Shown: piece after piece, positions 51,745-61,557 of the stretch | Position numbering within the stretch: position 1 is the stretch's first letter | Layout of the letters: each line of letters starts with the position of its first letter | NCBI GenBank assembly: GCA_902749685.1 | Contig: CACVKW010000165.1 | Location: 1 to 64,000, forward strand | DNA length: 64,000 nucleotides | DNA from: Olavius sp. associated proteobacterium Delta 1 | Lineage (GTDB): Bacteria > Desulfobacterota > Desulfobacteria > Desulfobacterales > JAFDCJ01 | Direction: 5' to 3' | Program-made: the position numbers and the translations under genes | The notes under the pieces: model-generated | Seen by the model: only the letters and a program-made list of their open reading frames with translations | What the model was told of the DNA's origin: nothing | Database searches by the model: none

Positions 51745-52038
51745 ATGGCTTTGACCAAAAGTGATATTGTTGCAGCTGTTCACGAACTTGGTTTCACGAA
51801 AAAAAAATCAGTTGATGTAATTGAATCCCTGCTTGAAATTATCAAAAATGCATTGGAAACAAGTGAGGATGTCCTGATTTCAGGTTTCGGCAAATTTTGT
51901 GTAAAGCAAAAGAGCAAACGTAGGGGCCGAAATCCCGCCACCGGTCAGGATTTGATTCTTCGAGAGCGGCGGGTTATTACTTTTAAATGTTCCGGTAAAT
52001 TAAGACATAAAATCAATGGAATGGGGTATACAGAGTAA
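51745..52038 (+). CDS. integration host factor/HU family protein
   Basis: A DNA-bending protein of 97 residues from the ATG after GAGGAGGGG. The N-terminus MALTKSDIVAAVHELGFTKK and the SGFGKFCVKQKSKRRGRNPA signature are closest to IHF alpha subunits. It is distinct from the 90-residue HU at 33416. IHF is normally required to loop DNA at sigma-54 promoters, and two sigma-54 activators are encoded within 6 kb. The subunit type is an inference from the N-terminus. Confidence 0.9.
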   Translation: MALTKSDIVAAVHELGFTKKKSVDVIESLLEIIKNALETSEDVLISGFGKFCVKQKSKRRGRNPATGQDLILRERRVITFKCSGKLRHKINGMGYTE

Positions 52039-52235
52039 CTTTAAAAAAATCAATTTCGGGCCTCTTTCGTTCCGGTCACAGCAAAAAAACAGGCGAACCC
52101 CATTCCGATGGTAATTAGAACTTGCAATCCCGCCCGCGATCCGAATGTGGCTGCCGGTGGAGCCTGCTTTTATAGCCTTTGCGCTTGCCAGCCGATTCTG
52201 GCATCCAAAACCTCCCAGCCTTCCGGCCTGCCAGC

Positions 52236-53624
52236 TTACAAATCTATCTCATAAGCCTTCATTTTGCTCAGCAGGGATGGATGGCTGATTTCGAGTAACC
52301 TGGCGGCCCGGGTGCGATTGCCCCCGGTTTCTTGAAGAGCCCGGGTAATCAGGTCTTTTTCCACAACCTTCTGGGCATGCTTAAGGGATAGACCCTCAAA
52401 TAGGTCCGGGGCTTGAATGTCGCCGCCAACCTGGGTTTGCCCGAGGAAAAAATGTTCTGCTGCAAGCTGTGAATCATCCGCAATTACCATGGCCCTTTCG
52501 AGGGCATTTTCCAACTCGCGGACGTTTCCCGGCCATTGATACGCCAGCAATTGCGCCATCGCATCCGGTGCCAAACCTTTCACCTCTTTGGCCAGAATTT
52601 TATTAAAACGATGAATTAAATGCTTGCACAGCAATGGGATGTCTTCAGCCCGCTGTTGCAGTGGAGGCAGATTAATGGTCAACACATTTAGACGATAGTA
52701 CAAATCCTTGCGAAAAGTCCCCTGGTGCACTTCTTCTTCCAAATTTTTTGCTGTTGCGGCTACTACGCGAACATCAATTTTCATTGATTTGGATTCACCG
52801 ATCGGCCGAATTTCATTTTCCTGCAGCACTCTTAACAGTTTCACCTGCAAAGGCAATGGTAATTCTCCAATTTCGTCAAGGAAAATGGTGCCCCCTTCCG
52901 CCTCCTGGAAAAGGCCTTTTTTGTTGCGGTCCGCTCCGGTGAAGGCACCTTTCTTATAGCCGAATAGCTCACTCTCAAGCAAAGTTTCTGGTATTCCACC
53001 ACAGTTTACCGGGACAAGGGGCGCCTGAGATCTCTGGCTGGATTGATGAATTCCTCTGGCAATCAGCTCTTTGCCGGTGCCGCTACCTCCAAGAATCAGT
53101 ACGGTAGTCTTGTACTGGGCAGCCTTTTCGGCCAGCTGGAATATATCCCGCATGGCCTTGCTTTTGGCCACCATGTTACCAAAATCAAAATCCCCCTCAA
53201 TTAATTGAATGCGTTCTTTAAGCAGGCGATTTTCCTTTTTTAACCTTTCCCGCTCTTCGGCCTTTTTCAAAGTCAGATAGACTTCATCGGTTTTAAAGGG
53301 CTTCGATATATAGTCATAGGCGCCAAGTTTCATGGCACCAATCGCGGTATCGATACTGCCGTATGCCGACATCATAATGACCGTCGTGCCGTTGAGTTTG
53401 TCCCGCGCGGCTTCCAAGAATTCCATGCCCCCCATGGTCGGCATTTTAATATCACACAGGATAAAATCGTATCGTCCCTGTTCAATCTTCTGCAATCCCT
53501 CTGCGCCATCAGGGACTGAATCAACGATATAGTCGGCCTTTTTTAGCACCGCGGCAAGCATATGACGCATATTGGCTTCGTCGTCAATTACAAGCAACCG
53601 TTTTTTTGAATTATTATCAGTCAT
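52236..53624 (-). CDS. NtrC-type sigma-54 response regulator
   Basis: A 462-residue response regulator. The receiver domain (1-120) has the acidic pair DDE and the phosphoacceptor Asp in FILCDIKMPTMGG. The AAA+ domain carries Walker A GGSGTGKELIARGIH, the sigma-54 contact loop KKGAFTGADR and Walker B GTIFLDEIGELPL. A Fis-type HTH (NRTRAARLLEISHPSLLSKM) ends the protein. Its partner kinase is the gene upstream, 103 bp away. Target genes are unknown. Confidence 0.95.
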   Translation of the reverse strand: MTDNNSKKRLLVIDDEANMRHMLAAVLKKADYIVDSVPDGAEGLQKIEQGRYDFILCDIKMPTMGGMEFLEAARDKLNGTTVIMMSAYGSIDTAIGAMKLGAYDYISKPFKTDEVYLTLKKAEERERLKKENRLLKERIQLIEGDFDFGNMVAKSKAMRDIFQLAEKAAQYKTTVLILGGSGTGKELIARGIHQSSQRSQAPLVPVNCGGIPETLLESELFGYKKGAFTGADRNKKGLFQEAEGGTIFLDEIGELPLPLQVKLLRVLQENEIRPIGESKSMKIDVRVVAATAKNLEEEVHQGTFRKDLYYRLNVLTINLPPLQQRAEDIPLLCKHLIHRFNKILAKEVKGLAPDAMAQLLAYQWPGNVRELENALERAMVIADDSQLAAEHFFLGQTQVGGDIQAPDLFEGLSLKHAQKVVEKDLITRALQETGGNRTRAARLLEISHPSLLSKMKAYEIDL

Positions 53625-53706
53625 TGCGTTTGTCCGCTCCCTAAATATGGGGTAATGTTAACAAAAATTTAGTCGTCCAAGACCATACAAAGGTCTTGCG
53701 CCTGGA

Positions 53707-53741
53707 GGATTCGATATTCGATTTTCATTATTCAATAGTCG
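53707..53741. repeat. heptad repeat array, ATATTCG type
   Basis: Five units (GGATTCG, ATATTCG, ATTTTCA, TTATTCA, ATAGTCG) lie after the kinase gene and run into its last four codons. Confidence 0.5.
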
Positions 53742-55296
53742 CTGTTTTATCCTGGAGTGTACAGATCGGCAAGGATATGATCATCGTCGTACCCTGCCCT
53801 TTTTCACTGATACCGGTCATCTTGCCGCCCAGACTTTCGACAATCATAAAACTTACCGAAAGGCCAAGGCCGGTCCCTTTACCCGGATCTTTGGTGGTGA
53901 AAAAGGGATCGAAGATATTGCCGAGGCTTTCCTCGGCAATTCCGGGCCCATCATCGGTAAACGATATTTCTAAATACGCGGTTGATGGCTTGGTGTCAGA
54001 GCCGGTGTCATTTAAAAGCCTGGTGCTTATATTTAGCCAGCCGCCGGCTTCCTTATCCTCGCTGGTGATGGCATCCGCCGCATTAATTATTAAATTTAAA
54101 AAGACTTGTCGCAATTGATTGGGATCCGCCAACACAGTCTGTTCAGCGGCATTAAGGTCAAGTGACAGCTTAACGCTCGATATTAATGGCTGCACGCGCA
54201 AAACATCGGCCATATCGTGGATCAAATCATGAACCGCAACCGCCGTACGTCCCGAATTTGAAGGCCGTGATATCTCAAGAAGTTGCCGAATGATGGTATT
54301 GATACGCTCGATCTCTTCCTCGGTGCGCTGGATGAATTCTTTTTTCTCACCTTCTGAAATATCAGCTTGTTTCAGCAATTCCAGGTAGCCGATGACGATT
54401 CCAATTGGATTACCTATTTCATGGGCAATGCCGGCTGACAATCGACCGACGGAAGCCAACTTTTCGGCCCGGATAATTTCCTTTTGTGCTTTTTTTAATT
54501 CAAGATTCGCTTCTTCAAGGGACATCACCGTGGATCGGAGCTTTTCTTTATCAGCTGAAATACGCGTCAACATAATGTTGAGCGACTTGGATAGTCGATT
54601 AAGCTCATTGTCTTCTTTACGGACGGAAAATATAAGATCATCATCCTCTTTATAATCTTCGGCGCGCTTGGCCAACCGCGCCAGGGGCTGCAGGTAAAGC
54701 TTGGAAATGCGGTAAATTCCGATAAAAGTGAGCGTAATCAGATTAATAAAGAGGTATATCAGAAAAATTTTCTGCGAATTCCGCAGCGCTTGATAAACTC
54801 GTTCCAACGGCAGAACAATGCCGATCCCACCGATGGTCTCACCGTTTTTTAGCAAGGGTGCCGATAGTGTCAACTTGGCCTTCTGTTTCCAAAATAATCC
54901 CCGGAATGCGCCGCTAATGTGGATTTTTTTATCACGGGAGGTCATCGCCGCCTTAGTTAATTGGTGCAGCCTGTCGGACGCAATATTCGGTTGTCGATGC
55001 AAAAATATCTGTTCGCCGCTGTTGTCCAAAATCATCGTGGCTGCCAACTGAGGATCGCCAATAATCTTGGCCAAAACCGAGCCTGGTGACAGGTCCGGTC
55101 TCCCCCCATCCAGCAGGATACCATTGAGCAAGCTATGCTCGAATGATGCCAGCAGGAGATTGCCCTTAAATATCTCTGAACGAATCACTTCACGCTTAAC
55201 CGTGACAATCGTGACCAGATCGATCAGAACCATCGCCAGAAATAACAGGAGGCCAATATTAATAGCGATCTTTGCTCTTAATCCGCGGATAAACAC
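53728..55296 (-). CDS. membrane sensor histidine kinase (NtrB-like)
   Basis: A 522-residue sensor. Two membrane segments (IGLLLFLAMVLIDLVTIVTV and IFLIYLFINLITLTFIGIY) flank a periplasmic domain of about 140 residues. HAMP (LQPLARLAKRAEDY) follows. The phosphoacceptor His is in AGIAHEIGNPIGI, and the ATPase has N (INAADAI), G1 (FTDDGPGI) and G2 (GTGLGLSVSF). The histidine subtype with HEIGNP is typical of kinases paired with NtrC-like regulators. The signal is unknown. Confidence 0.94.
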   Translation of the reverse strand: MFIRGLRAKIAINIGLLLFLAMVLIDLVTIVTVKREVIRSEIFKGNLLLASFEHSLLNGILLDGGRPDLSPGSVLAKIIGDPQLAATMILDNSGEQIFLHRQPNIASDRLHQLTKAAMTSRDKKIHISGAFRGLFWKQKAKLTLSAPLLKNGETIGGIGIVLPLERVYQALRNSQKIFLIYLFINLITLTFIGIYRISKLYLQPLARLAKRAEDYKEDDDLIFSVRKEDNELNRLSKSLNIMLTRISADKEKLRSTVMSLEEANLELKKAQKEIIRAEKLASVGRLSAGIAHEIGNPIGIVIGYLELLKQADISEGEKKEFIQRTEEEIERINTIIRQLLEISRPSNSGRTAVAVHDLIHDMADVLRVQPLISSVKLSLDLNAAEQTVLADPNQLRQVFLNLIINAADAITSEDKEAGGWLNISTRLLNDTGSDTKPSTAYLEISFTDDGPGIAEESLGNIFDPFFTTKDPGKGTGLGLSVSFMIVESLGGKMTGISEKGQGTTMIISLPICTLQDKTATIE

Positions 55297-55914
55297 GTTT
55301 AATCAACTCCAATAACTGAGATAGTATAAGAATTTTTAATAGATGCAATATTAGTGCCTAAGGATGCATGATGGCGGATTGTCAAATACAGCCGGCGGGA
55401 TCGGTGATTCGATATTTTTACTAAAATGGCTTGGTTAGATCACAATTCACCCGCAATGCACTCCAGCCTGCGGGTTTTGGGAGTATTGCGAAGCGCTGCC
55501 CTCTTGGGAAACAAACTCAACATCCTGATGCAATCAGACAAGCCCGGTCGCAAATCGGATGCAAAAGACCCGGATGAATTAGCGAGCGTCAATTTTGTAA
55601 CGATCTGAATAAGGCAAGAGTACATCAGGGCATTTGTCGTGGAACATGCAACCGGGTCTGGCGCACTCGCCCGGCAAGGCAGGGACTGCCGGAAGTAGCG
55701 GATTTCCACTGCAACGGGAATTTTTTTTTATTATAATATAGAACGCTTACCATCTATTTCGCAGGATTGCAAATATAACCGGATTGCTGTATTGATCATC
55801 TTTGACGGTTAATGCGGCCAAAACAGGATTGATGGATTGGTATAAAGCCAACCTCATCGAAACAGAGTTTTAAAAATTAATGACGATCTTATTGGAAATT
55901 CATTGTGAGGGATC
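55297..55914. other. 618-bp gap without a supported gene
   Basis: Between divergent genes for the histidine kinase and the PAS/sigma-54 activator. Short frames exist on both strands but none has a convincing start. One minus-strand frame (about 55735-55600) encodes a cysteine motif, CARPGCMFHDKCP, resembling the tail of oligopeptide ABC ATPases; a decayed fragment is possible but unproven. A run of nine T lies at about 55731. No RNA gene was recognised. Confidence 0.35.
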
Positions 55915-57663
55915 ATGGGGTTTAGCGAGACGTATGAAAACATATTAGCGTCCATGCGCAGTGGCATCGTTGCCGCGGATGTCGACGGCAATATTGATTA
56001 TATTAATCCAAAGGCATTGCAGATCCTTGATTTGAGCCCAGCCAGCGCAATAAATCTTGATATTGAACATCTGTTGCCCGAGGCCGGCAAGCTCTTCAAA
56101 CAATGCCGCCAAACCGGCGACATCCGCATGGGCAATTATGTGGCCAGAGGTAATCAAAGACTGGTGATCGATGCAGCACCAATTCGAGTCGAAGGCAAAA
56201 TTGAAGGTGTCATTGCGACCCTGCATCAGTTGGAAGACTTTAAGAATGCAATTCGCTTCTCGGAAGACTATTTAAAGCTCAGCAAACAGCTTGACGCGAT
56301 CTTCAAAGGCTCTTCAGACGGACTCTGGGTCCACGATAGCAGCGGCATAATCATAAATATCAATACCGTTTCCGAGATGATTAACGGCATCAGAGCCAAG
56401 GATGTTATCGGTAAGAGCATTTATGACTTGATCGATGAAGGCGTCTTCGAGGGTGTCGTCACACCGGAAATTTTAAGAACCAAGCGTCAATTCAGCACCC
56501 TGTCTTACAACAAAAAAACTCAAAAAAGAGTACTGGTAACCGGCACGCCGATCCTGGATGAAGGCGGTAATGTCTCATTGATTGTGAGCAACGAACGTGA
56601 TCTGACCCATTGGAATGCAGTTAAAGCGGATTTGGAGCGAAGTCGCAAGGTCGCTGAAAAATATAAGGATGAGTTCGAGGAATTGAGCCTGCTCGAGTCG
56701 GGCCAACCGGAGATTGTGGCAGAGAGCAAAGAGATGAAGCAGGTTTTGCGCATTGGCATGAAGCTCGCGCGGATGGGCGCCTCCAATATTTTAATTCAAG
56801 GAGAGTCGGGAACCGGCAAAGGGTTACTCGCAAGATTTATCCATGATAACGGCAAACGGAATTCAAAACCCTTCATTCAAATTAATTGCGCGGCCCTGCC
56901 GGAAAGTCTCCTCGAAGCCGAGCTTTTCGGATACGAAAAAGGTGCCTTCACAGGTGCCCGGGAGCAGGGCAAAATCGGATTGTTTGAATTGGCACATGAA
57001 GGGACCCTCTTTCTGGACGAAATTGGAGATCTGCCCCTTAGTGTCCAGGCAAAACTCTTGAAGTATCTGGATGACCAGGAAATTCTGCCGCTGGGAGGCA
57101 TTCAGCGCAAAAAAGTGGACTGTTGTGTGATCGCTGCCACCAACCGGGATCTTGAGCAGTTAACAGAGCAAGAGCATTTCCGAAAGGACCTCTTTTTCCG
57201 GTTAAACACTTTCCGGATACATATCCCGCCGCTGCGCCGCAGACCGGTTGATGTCATCAAGATGACCGAGTATTTCCTGGATGCATATAATAAGGAATAC
57301 CAGGTGCAGCGAAGAATTTCTCCCGAGGCGAAGCTCAAACTTCAAGGCTATAGATTCCCCGGCAACGTTCGTGAATTGCAGAACATAATTAAGAACGCAG
57401 TTGTTTTAAGTGAGAGGGATTTACTGGATGAAATATTTACCGACAATACAGGCTTCGGGCAAAAAATGATTGCAGGGGCGGATAGAACCAATTCAGGTCG
57501 GCAGTATCCGTTGCGTTTACAGGATAAAATTACGAGTATCGAAAAAGAGATATTGTCGGATGCTATCACTCGGTTCAGGTCGACCAGGAAGATAGCCCAG
57601 AATCTTGGAACCAGCCAAAGTAGTGTCATGCGTAAAATGAAAAAATATAACTTGAACCGATAA
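55915..57663 (+). CDS. PAS-domain sigma-54-dependent transcriptional activator
   Basis: A 582-residue enhancer-binding protein with no receiver domain. Two PAS domains (about residues 5-110 and 125-240) probably sense a ligand. The AAA+ domain (about 265-500) has Walker A GESGTGKGLLARF, the loop YEKGAFTGARE and Walker B GTLFLDEIGDLPL. The C-terminal HTH TRKIAQNLGTSQSSVMRKM is of the TyrR/RocR type. It precedes an operon with a clear sigma-54 promoter and arginine-catabolism genes, so it is the likely activator of that operon, by analogy with RocR. Ligand and targets are inferred. Confidence 0.93.
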   Translation: MGFSETYENILASMRSGIVAADVDGNIDYINPKALQILDLSPASAINLDIEHLLPEAGKLFKQCRQTGDIRMGNYVARGNQRLVIDAAPIRVEGKIEGVIATLHQLEDFKNAIRFSEDYLKLSKQLDAIFKGSSDGLWVHDSSGIIININTVSEMINGIRAKDVIGKSIYDLIDEGVFEGVVTPEILRTKRQFSTLSYNKKTQKRVLVTGTPILDEGGNVSLIVSNERDLTHWNAVKADLERSRKVAEKYKDEFEELSLLESGQPEIVAESKEMKQVLRIGMKLARMGASNILIQGESGTGKGLLARFIHDNGKRNSKPFIQINCAALPESLLEAELFGYEKGAFTGAREQGKIGLFELAHEGTLFLDEIGDLPLSVQAKLLKYLDDQEILPLGGIQRKKVDCCVIAATNRDLEQLTEQEHFRKDLFFRLNTFRIHIPPLRRRPVDVIKMTEYFLDAYNKEYQVQRRISPEAKLKLQGYRFPGNVRELQNIIKNAVVLSERDLLDEIFTDNTGFGQKMIAGADRTNSGRQYPLRLQDKITSIEKEILSDAITRFRSTRKIAQNLGTSQSSVMRKMKKYNLNR

Positions 57664-57875
57664 TTACTCAATTTTAAGTAAAAATATTATATAACATCTT
57701 GTAATACATATATATTTTTATATATCAAAATCGAGTTATTTTCGGTTCAAATTATATGCTTATTTTTCAAATAGTTACAACCAGCTGCGAGTCACAATCG
57801 GTTCGTTATCAAATTCGACCCCTCTCAAATATCTATAACTTCCTATAATTATTATGAATATTTTGTTTTCTAGAT

Positions 57876-57892
57876 TTGGCCTGAGTTTTGCT
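57876..57892 (+). promoter_or_regulatory. sigma-54 (-24/-12) promoter of the amidinotransferase operon
   Basis: TTGGCCTGAGTTTTGCT fits the TGGCAC-N5-TTGC consensus with GG at 57878-57879 and GC at 57890-57891, exactly 12 bp apart. Transcription would start near 57903, about 100 nt before the ATG at 58007. The 57664-58006 gap is otherwise AT-rich; I did not identify the upstream activator sites. Confidence 0.75.
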
Positions 57893-58006
57893 AACATATA
57901 TCCTGACTAAAAGATTTGATTGAAATTAATGCAAAAATCAAAATTTGAAACGTTCAATTTAGGATGAATAATATATCCGATATTGCAGATTTAAAAGGAG
58001 GCTGTG

Positions 58007-59152
58007 ATGACTGAAGAACATGAATCTCGCAAAACCATTGTCAATTCCTGGAATGAATGGGACCCGTTGAAACACGTCATCGTCGGCCGCGCCGATGGGA
58101 CCATGGTTCAGGCTCCGGAGCCGGCCATGGAACGTGACTGGCCCGATCATGGATTTCCGCTGGGTACTTACGGTCCGTTGCCGAAAGAAATGGAAGCCAA
58201 GGCCAACGAGCAGATGGACAACTTCGCTAAACTGCTGGAGAGTCGGGGCATTCGGGTCGATCGACCAACACCGCTGGATTTCAGCCAAGAGGTCCGGACG
58301 CCGGACTGGGAGCAAAAATCCATGTTCGGATGTATGCCGCCGCGCGATGTCCTGTTAACCGTCGGAAATGAAATACTTGAAGCCACCATGTCCCAACGGG
58401 CCCGCTGGCATGAATATCTCTGCTACCGTCCGTTGCTTGAACAATATTTCAAGCAAGACCCCAATTTCAGATGGGAGGCGGCTCCTAAACCCCGGCTGGC
58501 GGATGATAATTATAAAAAAGGCTACTGGCGCGGATGGGGAAAGAAAACCAAAGAAGAAAAAGAAAAAGCAATTCATGAGCGCGATTGGGTTTTGACGGAA
58601 AAAGAGCCCTGTTTTGATGCGGCCGATATCGGCCGTGCCGGCAAAGACCTCTTTGTGTACCATTCATCGGTAACTAACGAGACCGGAATTGAGTGGCTGC
58701 GTCGCCACTTTCCGAACCATCGCATTCATCCGATCTGGTTTTATGAGGACAATCCGATTCACATTGATGCCACGTTTGTCGTACTGCGCCCGGGACTGGC
58801 ACTCGCCAATCGCAAGCGAAAGCCGCTGACGCCCAACATGCTCGATTTCTTTAATAAGAATGACTGGGAGGTCGTCGAATGCGCCAGACCCTTTTTGGAT
58901 GATTATCCGCCGCTGTCCTTCTGCAGCCCCTGGTTGTCCATGAACACACTCATGCTGGATCCAAAAACGATCTGTGTGGATGCCCAGGAAACCGAACAGA
59001 TGGAACAGTTTGACCAGCTCGGTTTTGAAGTTATCCCGGTACCCTTTATCGATGTGAGTGCGTTTGGCGGTGGCTTGCATTGTGCGACAGCGGATGTCTA
59101 CCGGGAGGGGGCGTGTGAGGATTACTTCCCCAAACAAATTGAAGGCTTCTAA
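58007..59152 (+). CDS. amidinotransferase family protein (glycine amidinotransferase-like)
   Basis: A 381-residue guanidino-modifying enzyme. The catalytic triad resembles L-arginine:glycine amidinotransferase: Asp204 or Asp207 in CFDAADIGRAGKDLFV, His252 in NPIHIDATF, and nucleophile Cys359 in GGGLHCATADVYREG. Amidinotransferases turn arginine and an amine into ornithine and a guanidino compound, but close relatives hydrolyse arginine. Its position, where arcA would stand before arcB and arcC, leaves open a citrulline-forming role. The ATG at 58007 follows AAGGAGG by five bases. Confidence 0.88.
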   Translation: MTEEHESRKTIVNSWNEWDPLKHVIVGRADGTMVQAPEPAMERDWPDHGFPLGTYGPLPKEMEAKANEQMDNFAKLLESRGIRVDRPTPLDFSQEVRTPDWEQKSMFGCMPPRDVLLTVGNEILEATMSQRARWHEYLCYRPLLEQYFKQDPNFRWEAAPKPRLADDNYKKGYWRGWGKKTKEEKEKAIHERDWVLTEKEPCFDAADIGRAGKDLFVYHSSVTNETGIEWLRRHFPNHRIHPIWFYEDNPIHIDATFVVLRPGLALANRKRKPLTPNMLDFFNKNDWEVVECARPFLDDYPPLSFCSPWLSMNTLMLDPKTICVDAQETEQMEQFDQLGFEVIPVPFIDVSAFGGGLHCATADVYREGACEDYFPKQIEGF

Positions 59153-59174
59153 AAAATGATTACAAATCCTCATC

Positions 59175-59275
59175 TTTTGCCCGGGTGCGGCGTTATGAAA
59201 CGGTGAAAAATGCTCACGTACTTTGTGTACGCTCCGCGTTATAACCGTTTCGCGCCTTGCTCACGAACAAAATCT
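59175..59275. repeat. complex inverted-repeat element between the amidinotransferase gene and arcB
   Basis: The centre CGTAC-TTTGT-GTACG (59217-59231) is nested in arms GAAACGGT/ACCGTTTC and GGCG/CGCC. It could form a long stem-loop with little T-run. It resembles no terminator closely and may be an interspersed repeat. Confidence 0.5.
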
Positions 59276-59354
59276 AATATTTTGCAATCATTTTTGGAAT
59301 ATCCGAATTCTATTAATTCGCTAATAGTCAAACTTCAAACTAGGGAGAAGAGAT

Positions 59355-60356
59355 ATGGCTTTTAATTTGAGAAACAGACACTTTTTGAAGCTGCTGGATT
59401 TTACACCGCAGGAGATAGGGTTTTTGCTGGATCTTTCAGTAGATCTAAAAAAGGCGAAATATACCGGGTTAGAACAGCAGCGCCTCAAAGGCAAAAATAT
59501 TGCACTGATATTTGAAAAAGCATCGACCCGCACAAGGTGTGCTTTTGAAGTGGCGGCTTACGATCAGGGAGCCCATGTGACGTATCTGGGACCGTCCGGT
59601 TCCCAGATGGGCGCCAAGGAATCCATGAAAGATACGGCCCGCGTGCTGGGTCGAATGTATGACGGTATTGAATACCGAGGTTTCGGGCAGGAAATCGTCG
59701 AAGAACTGGCACAGTATGCCGGGGTGCCGGTGTGGAACGGTCTGACCAATGAATACCACCCGACCCAGGTGCTGGCAGATTTTCAGACCATGCTGGAGCA
59801 CAGCGATAAACCGCTGCGACAGGTATCATTTGCTTACCTGGGTGATGCCCGCAACAATATGGCTAATTCGCTGCTGGTGGGAGCTGCCAAGATGGGCATG
59901 GACTTTCGCTCTGTGGCCCCCGCTAATGTTCAGCCGGACAAAAATCTGGTTTCACAGGCTAAGAAGATCGCCAAAGAAACGGGAGCAACAATTACGATCA
60001 CCGATGACCCGGGCATGGGCGTCAAAGGCTGTGATTTCTTGTGCACAGACGTCTGGGTGTCGATGGGCGAACCGGAGGATGTCTGGCAAGAACGCATCGA
60101 AATGCTTCAGCCCTACCAGGTCAATGCCACCACCCTGGAGAAAACCGGCAACCCGGATGTCAAATTTCTCCACTGTCTGCCGGCCTTTCACAATCGTGAG
60201 ACGAAAATCGGAGAAGAGATATATCAGAAGTTTGGCCTGGCAGCCATGGAAGTTACCGAGGAGGTTTTTGAATCGCCGGCCTCGGTTGCGTTTGATGAAG
60301 CGGAAAATCGGATTCATACGATTAAGGCGGTAATGGTGGCAACGCTGGGATCTTGA
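59355..60356 (+). CDS. arcB: ornithine carbamoyltransferase, catabolic type
   Basis: Interconverts citrulline plus phosphate and ornithine plus carbamoyl phosphate. The 333 residues begin [16 protein letters not shown], close in form to catabolic ArcB of Pseudomonas. Landmarks are the carbamoyl-phosphate loop [12 protein letters not shown] (STRTR at 57-61), HPTQ in [11 protein letters not shown] and HCLPAFHN. With arcC 92 bp downstream the expected flux is citrulline to ornithine with carbamoyl phosphate passed to carbamate kinase. It has a GGGAG ribosome-binding site. Confidence 0.95.
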   Translation: MAFNLRNRHFLKLLDFTPQEIGFLLDLSVDLKKAKYTGLEQQRLKGKNIALIFEKASTRTRCAFEVAAYDQGAHVTYLGPSGSQMGAKESMKDTARVLGRMYDGIEYRGFGQEIVEELAQYAGVPVWNGLTNEYHPTQVLADFQTMLEHSDKPLRQVSFAYLGDARNNMANSLLVGAAKMGMDFRSVAPANVQPDKNLVSQAKKIAKETGATITITDDPGMGVKGCDFLCTDVWVSMGEPEDVWQERIEMLQPYQVNATTLEKTGNPDVKFLHCLPAFHNRETKIGEEIYQKFGLAAMEVTEEVFESPASVAFDEAENRIHTIKAVMVATLGS

Positions 60357-60447
60357 TGCTGGATATTCGATATTCTGCGCTTCGCTGTTCTATTCAAATT
60401 AAGTTGCATAGGAGCAACACGTAATCAATAATCAGGATACCATCACA

Positions 60448-61377
60448 ATGAAAGACAAACCCATCATCCTAATCGCCTTCGGCGGCAACGCGCTGATAAA
60501 AAAGGGACAGAAAGGATCACATAAGGAACAATTTATCAATCTGCAGTTGCCGATGCGGCAGATCGCCCGCCTGTCTGGTAAATACAAGTTTGTGATTACC
60601 CATGGCAACGGTCCCCAGGTGGGCAACCTGCTGCTGCAGCAGGAAAGCTGTGATGAAGTTCCGAAAATGCCGCTGGAAATCATCGGGGCCATGACCCAGG
60701 GCCAAATCGGCTACATGTTAGAATCCTCGCTGGACGATGCCTTGATGGAAATCGGTGTGAACGGTGAGCAGCATTTTGTAACCTTGATCACCTATGTGGT
60801 AGTCGATCAAAATGATCCGGGTTTTAAAAATCCCACCAAACCGATCGGGCCTTTTTACAGCGAGGCTGAAGCGTCCAGATTGCCTTATACCATGGCAAAA
60901 ACGGATAAAGGCTATCGTCGCGTGGTCGCCTCCCCCAAACCCCTGAATATTGTTGAGCAGCGGGAGATTAAAAGACTAATTGGCATGGATTTTATCGTCA
61001 TTTGTTGCGGTGGAGGCGGTATCCCGGTTGTCCGCAAAGAACGCAAATTCAGGGGCGTTGAAGCCGTGATCGATAAGGATCTGGCCAGCTCTATACTGGC
61101 GCAGGAAATCAAAGCAGATATATTTGTAATCGCCTCGGACATCGCCGGCGCCGGCATCAATTGGGGAACGCCGGATCAACAGATACTTCGTAAGGTTTCC
61201 CTAGCAGAAATGGAGCAGTACGCTAAACAGGGCCAGTTTCCGGCCGGCTCCATGGGCCCAAAAGTTGAAGCAATCATGGATTTTTTTAAAACAACCGGAA
61301 ATCGCGGAGTAATCTGTCAGCTGGAAGACATAGAAAATGCCATCGCCGGGCAAGCCGGCACGGAAATCATCAAATAG
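60448..61377 (+). CDS. arcC: carbamate kinase
   Basis: Makes ATP from carbamoyl phosphate and ADP, the energy-yielding step of the arginine deiminase pathway. The 309 residues match the family: FGGNALIKKGQKG near the N-terminus, ITHGNGPQVGN, DFIVICCGGGGIPV, AVIDKDLASSILA and the C-terminal FPAGSMGPKVEA. It stands between arcB and the P-loop gene on the same strand. A short heptad stretch (about 60361-60395) lies in the arcB-arcC gap. Confidence 0.97.
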   Translation: MKDKPIILIAFGGNALIKKGQKGSHKEQFINLQLPMRQIARLSGKYKFVITHGNGPQVGNLLLQQESCDEVPKMPLEIIGAMTQGQIGYMLESSLDDALMEIGVNGEQHFVTLITYVVVDQNDPGFKNPTKPIGPFYSEAEASRLPYTMAKTDKGYRRVVASPKPLNIVEQREIKRLIGMDFIVICCGGGGIPVVRKERKFRGVEAVIDKDLASSILAQEIKADIFVIASDIAGAGINWGTPDQQILRKVSLAEMEQYAKQGQFPAGSMGPKVEAIMDFFKTTGNRGVICQLEDIENAIAGQAGTEIIK

Positions 61378-61388
61378 CAAAGCTGTTT

Positions 61389-61430
61389 AATTGCGGATTG
61401 CGGAATTCAGATCTCGGATTTGCTAGCGGA
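61389..61430. repeat. heptad repeat array, GATTGCG type
   Basis: Six units in register (AATTGCG, GATTGCG, GAATTCA, GATCTCG, GATTTGC, TAGCGGA) follow the arcC stop codon. Confidence 0.5.
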
Positions 61431-61557
61431 AAATATCTGATTTTAAATTGATGAATTATATTAGCCATGCATAGCGAATTTAAAGACAGATACTTCAGAA
61501 TACTCAATTGTAAAATTATTTGAAGAAATTCATTAATTTCTTACGGAGGAAAAAATT

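Noticed and set aside
55440..55709. 89-codon minus-strand frame and overlapping 60-codon plus-strand frame in the 618-bp gap
   Set aside because: Neither has start signals or family resemblance. A third frame has CARPGCMFHDKCP, like the tail of oligopeptide ABC ATPases, but only some 40 codons and no preceding domain, so I do not call a gene.
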